Source of the DNA: an uncultured bacterium
GTDB taxonomy: Bacteria; Armatimonadota; UBA5829
Direction of reading: 5' to 3'
Assembly: GCA_938074205.1 (NCBI GenBank)
Contig: CALJES010000001.1
Location: 1-36,267, forward strand
Length of the DNA: 36,267 bases
Position numbers and translations under genes: made by a program. Every line of letters begins with the position of its first letter. The first letter of the stretch is position 1. Under the pieces are notes generated by a model. That model searched no databases. It was not told where the DNA came from and worked only from the letters and a program-made list of their open reading frames with translations. This document shows, in pieces, positions 18,218-26,553 of this stretch.

Positions 18218-18502
18218 ATGAGCGAGACGGAAACCACGTCGACGGATAACCTGGAAATCGTCAAAGAACCGATTGGCAGGGCAGCAGCACGCGCAGCAGA
18301 TGCCTTGGACATTGTTATCGACCTTCTAGAAGATATTCAGAGAATTGTCTCGAGCGGCCGACCCAAGAAATTGCGAATCCGGTTCGGAGATAAGTTATTA
18401 GCTGAGATCCCGGTGGCTTTGACTGCGGCAATGGCTGTGGCTGCTGGACTGGCGGCTGTAATACTGACTAAACTTGCGATCGAGGTTGAAAACGAGACTT
18501 GA
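18218..18502 (+). CDS. DUF4342-like small membrane protein
   Basis: The product has 94 residues. An acidic helical N-terminus (EPIGRAAARAADALDIVIDL) leads to KLRIRFGDKLLAEIP (51-65), a hydrophobic stretch (66-86) and a final strand-like KLAIEVENE. The order of a basic beta segment, an EIP turn, a hydrophobic segment and IEVE recalls DUF4342 proteins, whose function is unknown. The match is by eye only. The gene ends 24 bases before a sigma factor and shares its promoter. It could be a membrane partner or regulator of that factor, which is an inference. Confidence 0.6.
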   Translation: MSETETTSTDNLEIVKEPIGRAAARAADALDIVIDLLEDIQRIVSSGRPKKLRIRFGDKLLAEIPVALTAAMAVAAGLAAVILTKLAIEVENET

Positions 18503-18526
18503 GCCAGTTGGGAAAGAGGTGAACTG

Positions 18527-19195
18527 GTGCAAGAACAATTGCAGGAAGATCGAAACCTATCCAATTCCCGCTATGCTCTCCTCAGTGACCAAGAGATAGT
18601 GAGAATCGCCCAAGCTGGCGACGAGCAGGCGGCGGAGTACCTCCTCTATAAGTACAGGGGATTAGTCAGGACTAAGGTAAGGTCCTACTTCCTGATGGGT
18701 GCGGAGAAGGAAGACCTGCTGCAGATTGGAATGATCGGATTGTGGCAGGCAATTGTGGACTATCGTCCCGAAAAGGATATCTCGTTTATTTCTTTTGCAC
18801 GGATATGCATAGAGCGCCACGTTATAACAGCGATCAAGACAGCCACAAGGCGCAAGCAAACCCCTCTCAATACATCTGTTTCTCTCGAATATCCATCTGA
18901 CGACAGTGATTCCGAATGGAATCTTGCTGATGTGCTAGTTTCCGATGACACAGTTGACCCCGAAGAGCTAGTTCTAAAGAGAGAAGATAGAGCCAGATTG
19001 GAACATATGCTTCGCAGAATGCTCTCAGACTTCGAGTACCGAGTGCTCACTGGATACCAGGTAGGAAAGTCCTACCGCGAAATAGCGTGCGAACTCCAGT
19101 GCAAGACAAAATCCGTCGACAATGCTCTGGCGCGGATCAAGCGCAAAATATCTCTATCGCCCCACCCCTGGCCTGGAATTACCGATAACAATTGA
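18527..19195 (+). CDS. Sigma-H-like RNA polymerase sigma factor
   Basis: The product has 222 residues. GTG 18527 follows AAAGAGGTGA by 4-5 bases. Region 2 (about 20-110) shows LSDQEIVRIAQAGDEQAAEYLL, KEDLLQIGMIGLWQAIVDY and ISFISFARICIERHVITAIK, very like Bacillus SigH (Spo0H). Region 4 (about 165-212) shows LSDFEYRVLTGYQVGKSYREI followed by KTKSVDNALARIKRKI. It would direct RNA polymerase to an alternative promoter class. In non-sporulating phyla such SigH-like factors serve stress or growth-transition roles; which applies here is unknown. No anti-sigma factor is adjacent unless the small upstream gene acts as one. Confidence 0.92.
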   Translation: MQEQLQEDRNLSNSRYALLSDQEIVRIAQAGDEQAAEYLLYKYRGLVRTKVRSYFLMGAEKEDLLQIGMIGLWQAIVDYRPEKDISFISFARICIERHVITAIKTATRRKQTPLNTSVSLEYPSDDSDSEWNLADVLVSDDTVDPEELVLKREDRARLEHMLRRMLSDFEYRVLTGYQVGKSYREIACELQCKTKSVDNALARIKRKISLSPHPWPGITDNN

Positions 19196-19221
19196 GTAGA
19201 GTTATGGTCATCATATGCAAA

Positions 19222-19259
19222 AAATGCGCCGGCGTCCGCTTTGGCACAGGCGCATTTCT
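19222..19259. terminator. Bidirectional intrinsic terminator
   Basis: A 9-base perfect stem, AAATGCGCC (19222-19230) with GGCGCATTT (19249-19257), lies between the convergent sigma-factor gene and the OB-domain protein gene. T-rich tracts follow on both strands (TTTCTTT on the plus strand, TTTTTT on the minus strand), so it can end transcripts from both sides. Confidence 0.87.
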
Positions 19260-19293
19260 TTGTACGCTACTCTCAACAAACGAAGTCCGAGAC

Positions 19294-20550
19294 TTACTGC
19301 GGCTCGCCCTCCGAAAGCTCCATAATTAGCGGTGGATACGACCAGGCATCTGTATGAATACGCAGTGGCACAGGTTGTCCCTGAGGCAATATAGCGTATC
19401 GGGGAAGAGCACGCCCTTGCACGCGATAGTATTTGCCGAGGGTAACACCAACGTACTCATGCTGCAGGCAAACCACCTCGATCTGCTGGCCGCTTCCGTC
19501 ATCTAGGTAGAAGTGAGCATCGTCACGCCAAGGCGGATATGAAGGTACTCCCAGAGTACGCTCCACGCAGCGTCCGTAGACAACATATGGCCAGTTTTGC
19601 GCACCTGCGCGAGACGCTGTTTCCTGAAAAGCCTTCCCGTTCATTGCAACAGGTGGGTTCTTGCTGTCAGCCTCAAAGTCGTAAACGACATAGTCAAGAC
19701 CGACCCCAACCTGCAGATAGTCCGCAAATCCCACAGCATTCAACGCCTCGCGCCACCAATTCTTCCACGGCTGATAGGGCCAGTCGCCGCCACCCTTTGA
19801 CTCAGCACCCCATTGCAAACTCAAGCCGCATCCGTTTGGCGTGTTCACAGGGTATGCCTCAGGCCATTGGCCACCAACTTGCAGATCCGGAACAGCTATT
19901 GTTGCATTCGGGTATTTGGCGAGTAATTCACCCCAAGTTCCAGTCCACAAGCAAGGAGTCTGACCGTAGTAGAACTCTGCCCAACACCCGTCCGCTCCGT
20001 ATATGCAATCGTGTGTTTTCCACACGTTGAGGTAGTTAAAATCTTCTGGATATGGAGCCAAGCCGTAACCGGGCTCGCCAGCACCTGCGAGCTTAATGGG
20101 GCGATACATCAGCATTCGAATCGGTGTCGGATCGAGAGGATCATTTGTGTTAATGACCAGCCTAAGGGTACATGGCTGCCTCGGTGGAGACCATTTGGCC
20201 TGGGGAGCATTCCAAATCCCCGAGTTCGAACACCACGCTTGGTAGGACAACATTGTCAAATCAGCCAGTTTGACGCCGGCAAACGCATTGGTGCCCAGCC
20301 ATACCTGACCGCAGTAGTCACCCGCAGGATCGCTTCCTGCACCACCGAGCGACATAAATAACGCCCCTGAACCGCCTAAGCCGCCCGGCGGAGCTGGATC
20401 AGACAGCCAAGCGTTTGCGCTGCTAACTGTCGCAAGAACCATGTCCTGCATGTTGCTGGGAGTTATCACCTTGACATCAGCCAAACACGCGGAAGCAGCA
20501 AAAAGCAGGATCACACCAACTGCGAGGAAGTTTAATCTAACCGGTTTCAT
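19294..20550 (-). CDS. Secreted protein of unknown function with C-terminal OB-like domain
   Basis: The product has 418 residues. ATG 20550 is chosen because a GGGAAGGGAAGAAG tract lies just before it and it gives a proper signal peptide (NFLAVGVILLFAASACLA). The frame extends 35 codons further upstream, but that part is GC-rich leader sequence. The N-terminal half (about 25-270) is Trp/Gly/Pro-rich, with pieces such as SYQAWCSNSGIWNAPQAKW and TLRLVINTND, and resembles a carbohydrate-binding-like beta sandwich. The C-terminal region (about 320-395) reads AHFYLDDGSGQQIEVVCL, then YYRVQGRALPR, like the OB-like domain of the GH5-like protein at 1924-3927. No catalytic residues are recognised. 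Confidence 0.7.
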   Translation of the reverse strand: MKPVRLNFLAVGVILLFAASACLADVKVITPSNMQDMVLATVSSANAWLSDPAPPGGLGGSGALFMSLGGAGSDPAGDYCGQVWLGTNAFAGVKLADLTMLSYQAWCSNSGIWNAPQAKWSPPRQPCTLRLVINTNDPLDPTPIRMLMYRPIKLAGAGEPGYGLAPYPEDFNYLNVWKTHDCIYGADGCWAEFYYGQTPCLWTGTWGELLAKYPNATIAVPDLQVGGQWPEAYPVNTPNGCGLSLQWGAESKGGGDWPYQPWKNWWREALNAVGFADYLQVGVGLDYVVYDFEADSKNPPVAMNGKAFQETASRAGAQNWPYVVYGRCVERTLGVPSYPPWRDDAHFYLDDGSGQQIEVVCLQHEYVGVTLGKYYRVQGRALPRYAILPQGQPVPLRIHTDAWSYPPLIMELSEGEPQ

Positions 20551-20959
20551 AGCACTTCTTCCCTTCCCTTCTTTTTGGAGTCTGCGGACCATTACATAGC
20601 GTCGTTCGCACGTGCTCCACCCCGGCCAAGCCAAAAGCCAGCACGCCGACGCCACGCGCTATCAGCATGCGTGCCTACCTACGAGCAGGGCATCTCGCCC
20701 CACGCGACAGGCAAGCTCCCTGACCTGAGGATCTCATCTGGGGGCCCGGCCACCCGCCCCGTGTCCTCTCTGTAAACATTGGTCCAATGGCGGTATCACT
20801 CAAGAACGGTGAGTTGTCAAGGTCTTGCATCATAGTACTTTAGTATTATTTTTGGCGGGAAAAGGCACCGCTCAAAACGGTAAGTTGTCAAGGCCTTGCA
20901 TCGCGCGCCAACTTGTGCTGGCCAGACAAGACCCATTTAGACAGCACAAAAAAGACTTA
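20551..20959. other. Intergenic region with GC-rich leader, palindrome and repeats
   Basis: This 409-base spacer separates two same-direction genes. Its 3' part (about 20600-20770), which would be the untranslated leader of the downstream secreted protein, is distinctly more GC-rich than its surroundings. On the minus strand it shows short helices such as GGGC-GAGAT-GCCC and GCACGC...GCGTGC. A 13-base perfect palindrome CATTGGTCCAATG is at 20777-20789. Two imperfect direct repeats are at 20799-20902. No protein was recognised here. A known riboswitch class was looked for and not found. Confidence 0.5.
20799..20902. repeat. Two-copy interspersed direct repeat (33/32 bases)
   Basis: Copy one spans 20799-20831 and copy two 20871-20902. 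They share CTCAA, ACGGT, AGTTGTCAAGG and CTTGCATC, differing by one indel and three substitutions. The intervening 39 bases are AT-rich. On the minus strand both copies contain CCTTGACAACT, i.e. a TTGACA -35-like box. The first copy could serve as an upstream promoter element for the gene at 19294-20550, but the -10 is poor (GATACC). Confidence 0.7.
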
Positions 20960-23032
20960 TCACCATCGTCGCACCGGACATGCTGAACCGGCGATTATTC
21001 GCCATACGCTGCGGTCTGCTGCAGTCACGCGGAAGGCGAGCGGCGGCAATCCAGACTGAGACGACCTCTTTTGAGGAAGTCGTTCGATACGAGGCTGCTT
21101 GCCGTCCAACGCAATCGCCCATACCACGGTGCTTTCCTTGCCGGCAACCCGAATTACCGCGCACGGCACCTTTTCTTGGCTGTCACAAATCCGGCCCAAG
21201 GCAGTTATGAGTTGTGCCGGAGCTGGCGGATCAATACAGATTCGAACTGCCCATCTTTCACCCAACAGCGTAGACAAAGCGACCTGCTTGTCAATCTCGC
21301 ATACTACGGCGTTTTCCAAGCACTTGTACCCGGGCTTGTCGGGTGGCAACCAAGGACGTCCGTCTGGCAGCTCCAACCACTTGCCGCGTTGGTGGTAAGC
21401 AATATCGATAATTCTGGGCTTATTTGCGGAAACCTGATCAGCGACCACAAGCAAGTTCTCATTCAACATGACCACAGTGCGCACGAATCTGACGCCGTCG
21501 TATATCGAACCGGCATCCGCCACCACAAAGTCTGCTCCGTCATTTGAGCCAAATGCTATCAGCTTGCCGTCAACGGCAGCCTGAGAATTCTCGTCGATTA
21601 CCAGAGTGTTGTGCGCCAGACTTGTTCTGAACCAATCTGCCTGAATCGGAAGCCCATAATAAGCAGTTCCTGGATCAACTGCGAGGAGTTCTCCGCGCGC
21701 ATAGAGAACAAAACTCAACTTGTCTGGATGACCGTGTCCACCACCGTAAGGACCGTACTTAAGGCATAGCCAGGTAGCTTCTTCACCTTCGCCTCTGGTC
21801 AGTATTGCGTACCCAGATGCTTCGTAGTTTGCACTTTTTAGAGGTCCTCTCGAAGCAAGCGGCAACTCAGGTTCACCAAACCAAAACGCGTAATCGCTAG
21901 TGCGTTCCCCAGAGTGCAACAGAGGTAAGTATGCCACCTCGCGATAACGAGCGTAACCTAACTCGTAAATTCCCCGAGAGGCCCGCAGATCGCACTCCCG
22001 GCTGTCGCTGAATGCGGGCAGGTGCAAATTTGGCATCGCAAACTTGAGCGGCGCATCAAACATACTACGGAACTCTGGACCGTATAAGTCAATCCCGCAG
22101 TTTCTTGCAGCTTCAACTAGTGGCCACAAGGCTGACATCGTGTAGAAATGATATCCCCAAGCGCCTTCCCACCACTGACCATCGGCAGTTACACCCTTTG
22201 TCATTTGGACGCGATAGCCCCGGTCAGGATCATCGATGGCCGCTTTCACCAGTTCTTCGTCGCCCAGCAGCAGCCCCACCAAGCCCACTGCACTATTCTT
22301 CCAGCATTGGATATTGTGTATGCCGAGTTTATGCGGCAAGATAACCTGATTGACGGCAGGTAGAAAAAGCTTCTGTGCTAGGACTTGTCGGTCTTCTTCA
22401 GAAAGGGTATCCCAAATAAGATCCGCGCCCTGGCACATCGGTATCAGCCATACCGATTCATCCAGAGACTGCGCCCCTACTTTGCCGCCACCAATTTTTG
22501 GCTCACCCCTGACTGTATGAAGAGGGTAGTTTTCGTAGACACTTGCATAGCCCAGGAGGATCCGGCGTGCTTTGACGGCGTAACGCTGGTCGCCAGTTAC
22601 TTGATAAGCTACGCCCAAATCGCGAACGGCGTAAGACCAGTCTTGGTGGACAGACGCAATTGCACAGCCGTCGTAATCTCTAGACGTATCGGAGGGCTCG
22701 CCTCGGAAAACCTCATTATCGACCGGACAGATGTGTTCCCACTGCCAGGGCGCAACCTGTTTGCCAGTCACGAGCCTTGCACCATGTTTTGGGCAGGCAT
22801 ACCAGTGAAACCAATTGCCACCGCGCTGGGGAAGCTCAAATTTTTTGTCCAACAATTCGTCGGCACGCTTCCTGCGCGACTCCCAGCACGCTCTTGCCCA
22901 ATCACACGTGGTTATGCGATTTTTCAGCTCCTCGAGACCCTGTTTGTTAAAAAGCAACCTAGGATGCTGAGGAAAAGCAATAACGCCGCAGATAGCAAAG
23001 GCGGTTAGTGTAGAGGATATCAAAATAGGCAC
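20960..23032 (-). CDS. Heparinase II/III-like polysaccharide lyase, secreted
   Basis: The product has 690 residues. It starts at GTG 23032 after AAGAAAGGG, which lies very close; a TTG three codons later has better spacing. A weak signal segment (about 1-20) leads to HPRLLF (23-28), then a small metal-finger-like stretch (WYACPKHG and HICPVD, C80 and C102). A helical (alpha/alpha)n toroid (about 125-400) contains HNIQCWKNSAVG (239-250). The beta-sandwich domain starts with the family hallmark GGHGHPDKLSFVLY (430-443) and AVDPGTAYYG (451-460). This is the alginate/heparinase II-III lyase architecture (PL15/PL17/PL21-like), which cleaves uronic-acid polysaccharides by beta-elimination. The precise substrate is undetermined. 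Confidence 0.88.
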   Translation of the reverse strand: MPILISSTLTAFAICGVIAFPQHPRLLFNKQGLEELKNRITTCDWARACWESRRKRADELLDKKFELPQRGGNWFHWYACPKHGARLVTGKQVAPWQWEHICPVDNEVFRGEPSDTSRDYDGCAIASVHQDWSYAVRDLGVAYQVTGDQRYAVKARRILLGYASVYENYPLHTVRGEPKIGGGKVGAQSLDESVWLIPMCQGADLIWDTLSEEDRQVLAQKLFLPAVNQVILPHKLGIHNIQCWKNSAVGLVGLLLGDEELVKAAIDDPDRGYRVQMTKGVTADGQWWEGAWGYHFYTMSALWPLVEAARNCGIDLYGPEFRSMFDAPLKFAMPNLHLPAFSDSRECDLRASRGIYELGYARYREVAYLPLLHSGERTSDYAFWFGEPELPLASRGPLKSANYEASGYAILTRGEGEEATWLCLKYGPYGGGHGHPDKLSFVLYARGELLAVDPGTAYYGLPIQADWFRTSLAHNTLVIDENSQAAVDGKLIAFGSNDGADFVVADAGSIYDGVRFVRTVVMLNENLLVVADQVSANKPRIIDIAYHQRGKWLELPDGRPWLPPDKPGYKCLENAVVCEIDKQVALSTLLGERWAVRICIDPPAPAQLITALGRICDSQEKVPCAVIRVAGKESTVVWAIALDGKQPRIERLPQKRSSQSGLPPLAFRVTAADRSVWRIIAGSACPVRRW

Positions 23033-23143
23033 CCCTTTCTTAGTGGCGGATCGCGAGTGAATGCATGGGTCATATTAAACACTGTTTGCGCAAGTCCTGC
23101 TTAGGGTACTAAACGAAGGAAACAGGCAGTCAACCAAAAACAG

Positions 23144-24448
23144 TTAAGGTAAGCAAGAGGCACCTTTGCCGCCGAGGGCTTCTTCAACTATCTTCATCGC
23201 GCAGTAATCTGAACACATCGAGCAGACGTCTTCATCAGCTGAAGACCTTTGAGTTCTAACCTGCTGAGCGCGTTGCGGATCCATTGACAAAAGGAACTGC
23301 TTGTGCCAATCACGCGCCTTGCGGGCACGAGCCATCTCTAGATCCCACTCCAGTGCCCCAGGCACGCCTTTTACAATGTCGGCCGCGTGACCTGCTATAC
23401 GAGCGGCAATTACGCCCTCGCGCACATCTTCAGGCGTGGGCAATCCTAGGTGCTCAGTGGGTGTTACGTAACATATGAAGTCGGCACCTGCACTTGCTGC
23501 GATGGCACCCCCTATTGCAGAGGTGATATGATCATAACCCGGCGCGACATCCGTCACTATAGGTCCGAGCACATAGAAAGGCGCGTCCTCACACAAGCGT
23601 TTTTCCAGTTGAATATTCGCCGCTATTTGGTCAAGAGGAACATGCCCAGGGCCTTCTACCATGACCTGAACACCCGCATTTCTAGCTCGCCTAACCAACT
23701 CTCCCAACACTATCAGCTCCTGAATCTGAGCTCGGTCTGTCGCATCAGCCAAACAACCAGGTCTAAGTCCATCTCCCAAAGACAGCGTCACGTCGTGCTC
23801 CCTCGCAATCGCGAGTATGTCGTCGTATCGCTCGTACAAAGGATTCTCCCGCTCATTGGTCAGCATCCAGGTAACCAAGAACGCACCGCCTCGGCTGACT
23901 ACATCAGCTACCCTGCCCTGCCTACGCAGTCTGTCAACGGTTTCCATCGTAACGCCACAATGGATCGTCATAAAATCCACGCCTTGTTTGGATTGGTGCT
24001 CAATAACGTCGAGCAGATCCTCCGCAGTCATCCGCGTGATTGATCCTCGTTCGGAACCGATTCGCACAGCAGCCTCATATATCGGCACCGTGCCGAGAGG
24101 CACGGGACATTGTTCTAGTATCTTCTTCCGAATGGAACTCAAGTCACCGCCGGTGGATAAGTCCATTACGGCATCTGCCCCCGCTTCGAGAGCCGCCCTT
24201 AACTTCTTAATTTCTTCTTCTACATCGCAGTAATCACGAGAGGTGCCAATGTTGGCATTGACCTTGGTCCGCAGGCCACGGCCTATCCCTCGAACTTCCT
24301 TGAGAGAACGATTGGCGTTCCGTGGAATAACAACACTGCCCTCCGCAATACGCTTCACCAGGGTATCCACATCCACGTTCTCCTGGCGCGCAACTTGCTT
24401 CATTTCGGGTGTTATTCTGCCCATGCGAGCTAGTTCAAGTTGTGTCAA
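23144..24448 (-). CDS. thiC: Phosphomethylpyrimidine synthase ThiC
   Basis: The product has 434 residues. It is the radical-SAM enzyme that converts aminoimidazole ribotide to hydroxymethylpyrimidine phosphate in thiamine synthesis. It matches the short (anaerobe/archaeal-type) ThiC without the long N-terminal domain. GTVPIYEA, DFMTIHCGV, EGPGHVPLDQI and the C-terminal cluster motif CxxCxxxxC (C409, C412, C416) are all present. The start is TTG 24448, with AAAGGTAGG (the end of thiE) as ribosome site about 9 bases upstream. It follows thiE with a gap of only 6 bases and is controlled by the TPP riboswitch upstream of thiE. Confidence 0.96.
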   Translation of the reverse strand: MTQLELARMGRITPEMKQVARQENVDVDTLVKRIAEGSVVIPRNANRSLKEVRGIGRGLRTKVNANIGTSRDYCDVEEEIKKLRAALEAGADAVMDLSTGGDLSSIRKKILEQCPVPLGTVPIYEAAVRIGSERGSITRMTAEDLLDVIEHQSKQGVDFMTIHCGVTMETVDRLRRQGRVADVVSRGGAFLVTWMLTNERENPLYERYDDILAIAREHDVTLSLGDGLRPGCLADATDRAQIQELIVLGELVRRARNAGVQVMVEGPGHVPLDQIAANIQLEKRLCEDAPFYVLGPIVTDVAPGYDHITSAIGGAIAASAGADFICYVTPTEHLGLPTPEDVREGVIAARIAGHAADIVKGVPGALEWDLEMARARKARDWHKQFLLSMDPQRAQQVRTQRSSADEDVCSMCSDYCAMKIVEEALGGKGASCLP

Positions 24449-24454
24449 CTCAAG

Positions 24455-25111
24455 TTACCTACCTTTCGCGATAGTTCCTATCGCTCCTTCATCGAACTTT
24501 CTTTGCAGTTCTTCAGTGGCCCTAACCATATCCTCAGCGCACACTACTGCCGAAACCACGGCGGCGCACGTGGCTCCTGCAGCCGCAACCAACGCTATAT
24601 TCTCTATTGAGATGCCTCCAATAGCTACAACAGGAATATCCACAGCTTGGCAAACGAGAGCCAACTCGTCCAGCCCTGTCACCTCCCCCGCATCCAGCTT
24701 TGTGGTAGTGGGAAATACAGGACCGAAACCGACGTAGTCAGCCCCCGCTTTTTGAGCTTCAAGAGCCTGCTCAAGGCAATCTGCGGACACGCCGATAATC
24801 GCATCGTCACCTAAAAGCTTCCTAACGGCATCAACCGGCAGATCGGTCTGACCAATGTTCACACCATCTGCGCCCACTACCGCAGCCACATCGACTCTGT
24901 CATTTACAAGGAACAGCGCACCCACACGGCGCGTCATGTCTCGAAGTTCACACGCAGTAAAGTAAAACTGTCGATCAGATGCTTTCTTGTCACGCAGCTG
25001 AATAATGCGGCAGCCGCCTGCTATTGCAGCCGCGGCTATATCGATATGCGATCTGCCAGGATACAACTCTTGATCTGTAATCACATAGAGCCCCTTGAGC
25101 TGCGCGTTCAT
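24455..25111 (-). CDS. thiE: Thiamine-phosphate synthase ThiE
   Basis: The product has 218 residues from ATG 25111, the normal ThiE length. It joins hydroxymethylpyrimidine diphosphate and thiazole phosphate. YVITDQELYPGR, IIQLRDKKASDRQF, LFLVNDRVDVA, GVNIGQTDLP, GADYVGFGPVFPT and VVAIGGIS are family signatures covering the diphosphate and metal sites. The frame is open upstream to a GTG at 25144, but that lies inside the riboswitch terminator stem, so it is not used. AGGA lies 8 bases before ATG 25111. It is the first gene of the thi operon. Confidence 0.96.
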   Translation of the reverse strand: MNAQLKGLYVITDQELYPGRSHIDIAAAAIAGGCRIIQLRDKKASDRQFYFTACELRDMTRRVGALFLVNDRVDVAAVVGADGVNIGQTDLPVDAVRKLLGDDAIIGVSADCLEQALEAQKAGADYVGFGPVFPTTTKLDAGEVTGLDELALVCQAVDIPVVAIGGISIENIALVAAAGATCAAVVSAVVCAEDMVRATEELQRKFDEGAIGTIAKGR

Positions 25112-25123
25112 CTTCCTAATCCT

Positions 25124-25166
25124 AAAAACAAAGCCGTGAACCACCTTCGGAGACGGGATTCACGGC
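25124..25166 (-). terminator. Riboswitch-controlled terminator and competing antiterminator
   Basis: On the minus strand GCCGTGAA (25159-25166) pairs with TTCACGGC (25133-25140) and is followed by TTTGTTTTT (25124-25132), an intrinsic terminator ending just before thiE. The alternative fold pairs GGAGATGG (25178-25185) with CCGTCTCC (25149-25156), enclosing the 5' terminator arm. The antiterminator's first strand shares two bases with the 3' strand of aptamer helix P1, so TPP binding should favour termination. Confidence 0.83.
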
Positions 25167-25183
25167 ATCCATATTGTCCATCT

Positions 25184-25280
25184 CCGCTTTCCCTACGTCC
25201 CAATTGACGTATTGGGTACCAGGTTCAAAGGGTTTCCTGAAAAGTTCAGGATCTCAGCCTCTAAGGGCACCCCCAGCGGC
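25184..25280 (-). ncRNA. TPP riboswitch (THI element)
   Basis: On the minus strand the conserved THI-box sequences appear in order: GGGGGTGCCC, GGCTGAGATC, ACCCTTTGAACCTG and GACGTAGGGAAAGCGG. Helix P1 is CCGCT (25275-25279) with AGCGG (25184-25188). The element lies in the leader of thiE-thiC, which it must switch off when thiamine diphosphate is abundant. The downstream hairpins point to transcriptional attenuation. Confidence 0.96.
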
Positions 25281-25316
25281 TTTCTTATTTGGTTTTTTTG
25301 AAAGTGCTTTGTACAA

Positions 25317-25345
25317 AGTATAATACCCACACAGCTACCTGTCAA
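25317..25345 (-). promoter_or_regulatory. thiE: Promoter of the thiE-thiC operon
   Basis: On the minus strand a perfect TTGACA (25340-25345) is followed after 17 bases by TATACT (25317-25322). Transcription would start near 25310, about 30 bases before the riboswitch. It lies just downstream of the aldo/keto reductase gene's stop. Confidence 0.8.
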
Positions 25346-25373
25346 ACCGCATTTCAGTCCTGCCTGCGGTATC

Positions 25374-26345
25374 TCACCATGCCCAGGCTTCAGGTCCTGG
25401 TCCTCCCGGGCCAGGCCAGATCTCGTCGAGTTTTTGTATTACATCCTGTGAAAGCTCCACTTCCAGGGATTCCACGCAACTATCTAACTGCTCGACAGTC
25501 CTAGGTCCGATTATCGGCGCGGTAACCACGGGATTAGCCAGCAACCAAGCAAGCGCCACATTGGCAGGTTTTTCGCCGATCTGGTCGCACAGCGCTTCGT
25601 ACTTCTCGACCTTGTCCCTATTTTTCTCAATCATGTCTCTGACACCTGGTTCTGCCCTGCGGCCTTCAGCAGCATTCTGCAGCACGCCAGCCAGCATACC
25701 GCTAGCAAGCGGACTCCATGGTATAACCCCCAGACCATAAGCTTGACACGCTGGCAGGACCTCAAGCTCAACTGTGCGCTCAGCCAAGCTGTATTTACAC
25801 TGCTCTGAGACCAACCCCATAAAATTGCGTCGTGCAGCGGTTTCATTCGCTCGGGCTATATGCCAGCCTGCGAAATTCGAGCTGCCAACATAGATGACCT
25901 TGCCCTCACGCACTAGCTGTTCCATTGCCTGCCAGATCTCCTCCCACGGCGTATCACGGTCTATGTGATGCATTTGGTAGAGATCTATGTAATCCGTTTG
26001 CAGACGTTTGAGACTGGCTTCACATGCACGCCTGATGTGCAAAGCGGAACATCCGCTTTCATTGGGCCAGTTTCCCATTTTTCCGTAAACCTTAGTGGCA
26101 ATCACCGTTCTTTCTCGTCTTCCACCGCCCTTTGCAAACCAACGTCCGATTATTTGCTCAGTAATCCCCTCGCCCAACTTCCAGCCGTAAACATTGGCGG
26201 TGTCGAAAAAGTTGATGCCGTGCTCGTGAGCGCGGTCCATGATAGCATGGCTCTCCTCCTCGGAAGCGTGGGGACCAAAGTTCATCGTTCCCAGGCAAAG
26301 CCTACTAACTTTCAATCCTGTCCGGCCTAGCTTGGTGTACCTCAA
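25374..26345 (-). CDS. Aldo/keto reductase
   Basis: The product has 323 residues and would be an NADPH-dependent aldehyde/ketone or sugar reductase of the AKR superfamily. The catalytic tetrad is visible: D48 (FFDTANVYG), Y53, K85 (VIATKVYG) and H126 (LYQMHHID). YVGSSNFAGW (156-165), IPWSPLASGMLAG and PIIGPRT complete the cofactor and substrate loops. The start is TTG 26345, preceded by GAGAGGGGGT about 6 bases away. The C-terminus GPGGPGPEAWAW is typical of the family. It stands alone upstream of the thi promoter. The substrate cannot be assigned. Confidence 0.93.
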   Translation of the reverse strand: MRYTKLGRTGLKVSRLCLGTMNFGPHASEEESHAIMDRAHEHGINFFDTANVYGWKLGEGITEQIIGRWFAKGGGRRERTVIATKVYGKMGNWPNESGCSALHIRRACEASLKRLQTDYIDLYQMHHIDRDTPWEEIWQAMEQLVREGKVIYVGSSNFAGWHIARANETAARRNFMGLVSEQCKYSLAERTVELEVLPACQAYGLGVIPWSPLASGMLAGVLQNAAEGRRAEPGVRDMIEKNRDKVEKYEALCDQIGEKPANVALAWLLANPVVTAPIIGPRTVEQLDSCVESLEVELSQDVIQKLDEIWPGPGGPGPEAWAW

Positions 26346-26553
26346 CTGAATACCCCCTCTCCACGTGTGCGTTCACTAAAACTGCTTTTAGACCACAGCC
26401 AACCACCTACCTTCGAGAATCAAATAAAAGTCATTCACGCAAAATTTTCTCTTGGTTCGTGGCATAACAAATGTTTAGCATCCGACTACGGTTGGGTATT
26501 TGAGAAACGGAAAAAGCGAAACATCAGAATTCGCTCAGGAGGAGGTGAGACCT

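Noticed and set aside
20551-20655. Longer start for the OB-domain secreted protein
   Set aside because: The extra 35 codons place a basic, GC-rich leader before the signal peptide, whereas ATG 20550 has a good ribosome site and a clean signal sequence.
25241-25504. Plus-strand frame 25289-25504 over the thi leader
   Set aside because: It is antisense to the aldo/keto reductase tail and the promoter, with no ribosome site.
26474-26500. CIRCE element upstream of hsp20
   Set aside because: Only TTAGCA of the left arm matches, and the expected right arm after 9 bases is not present.
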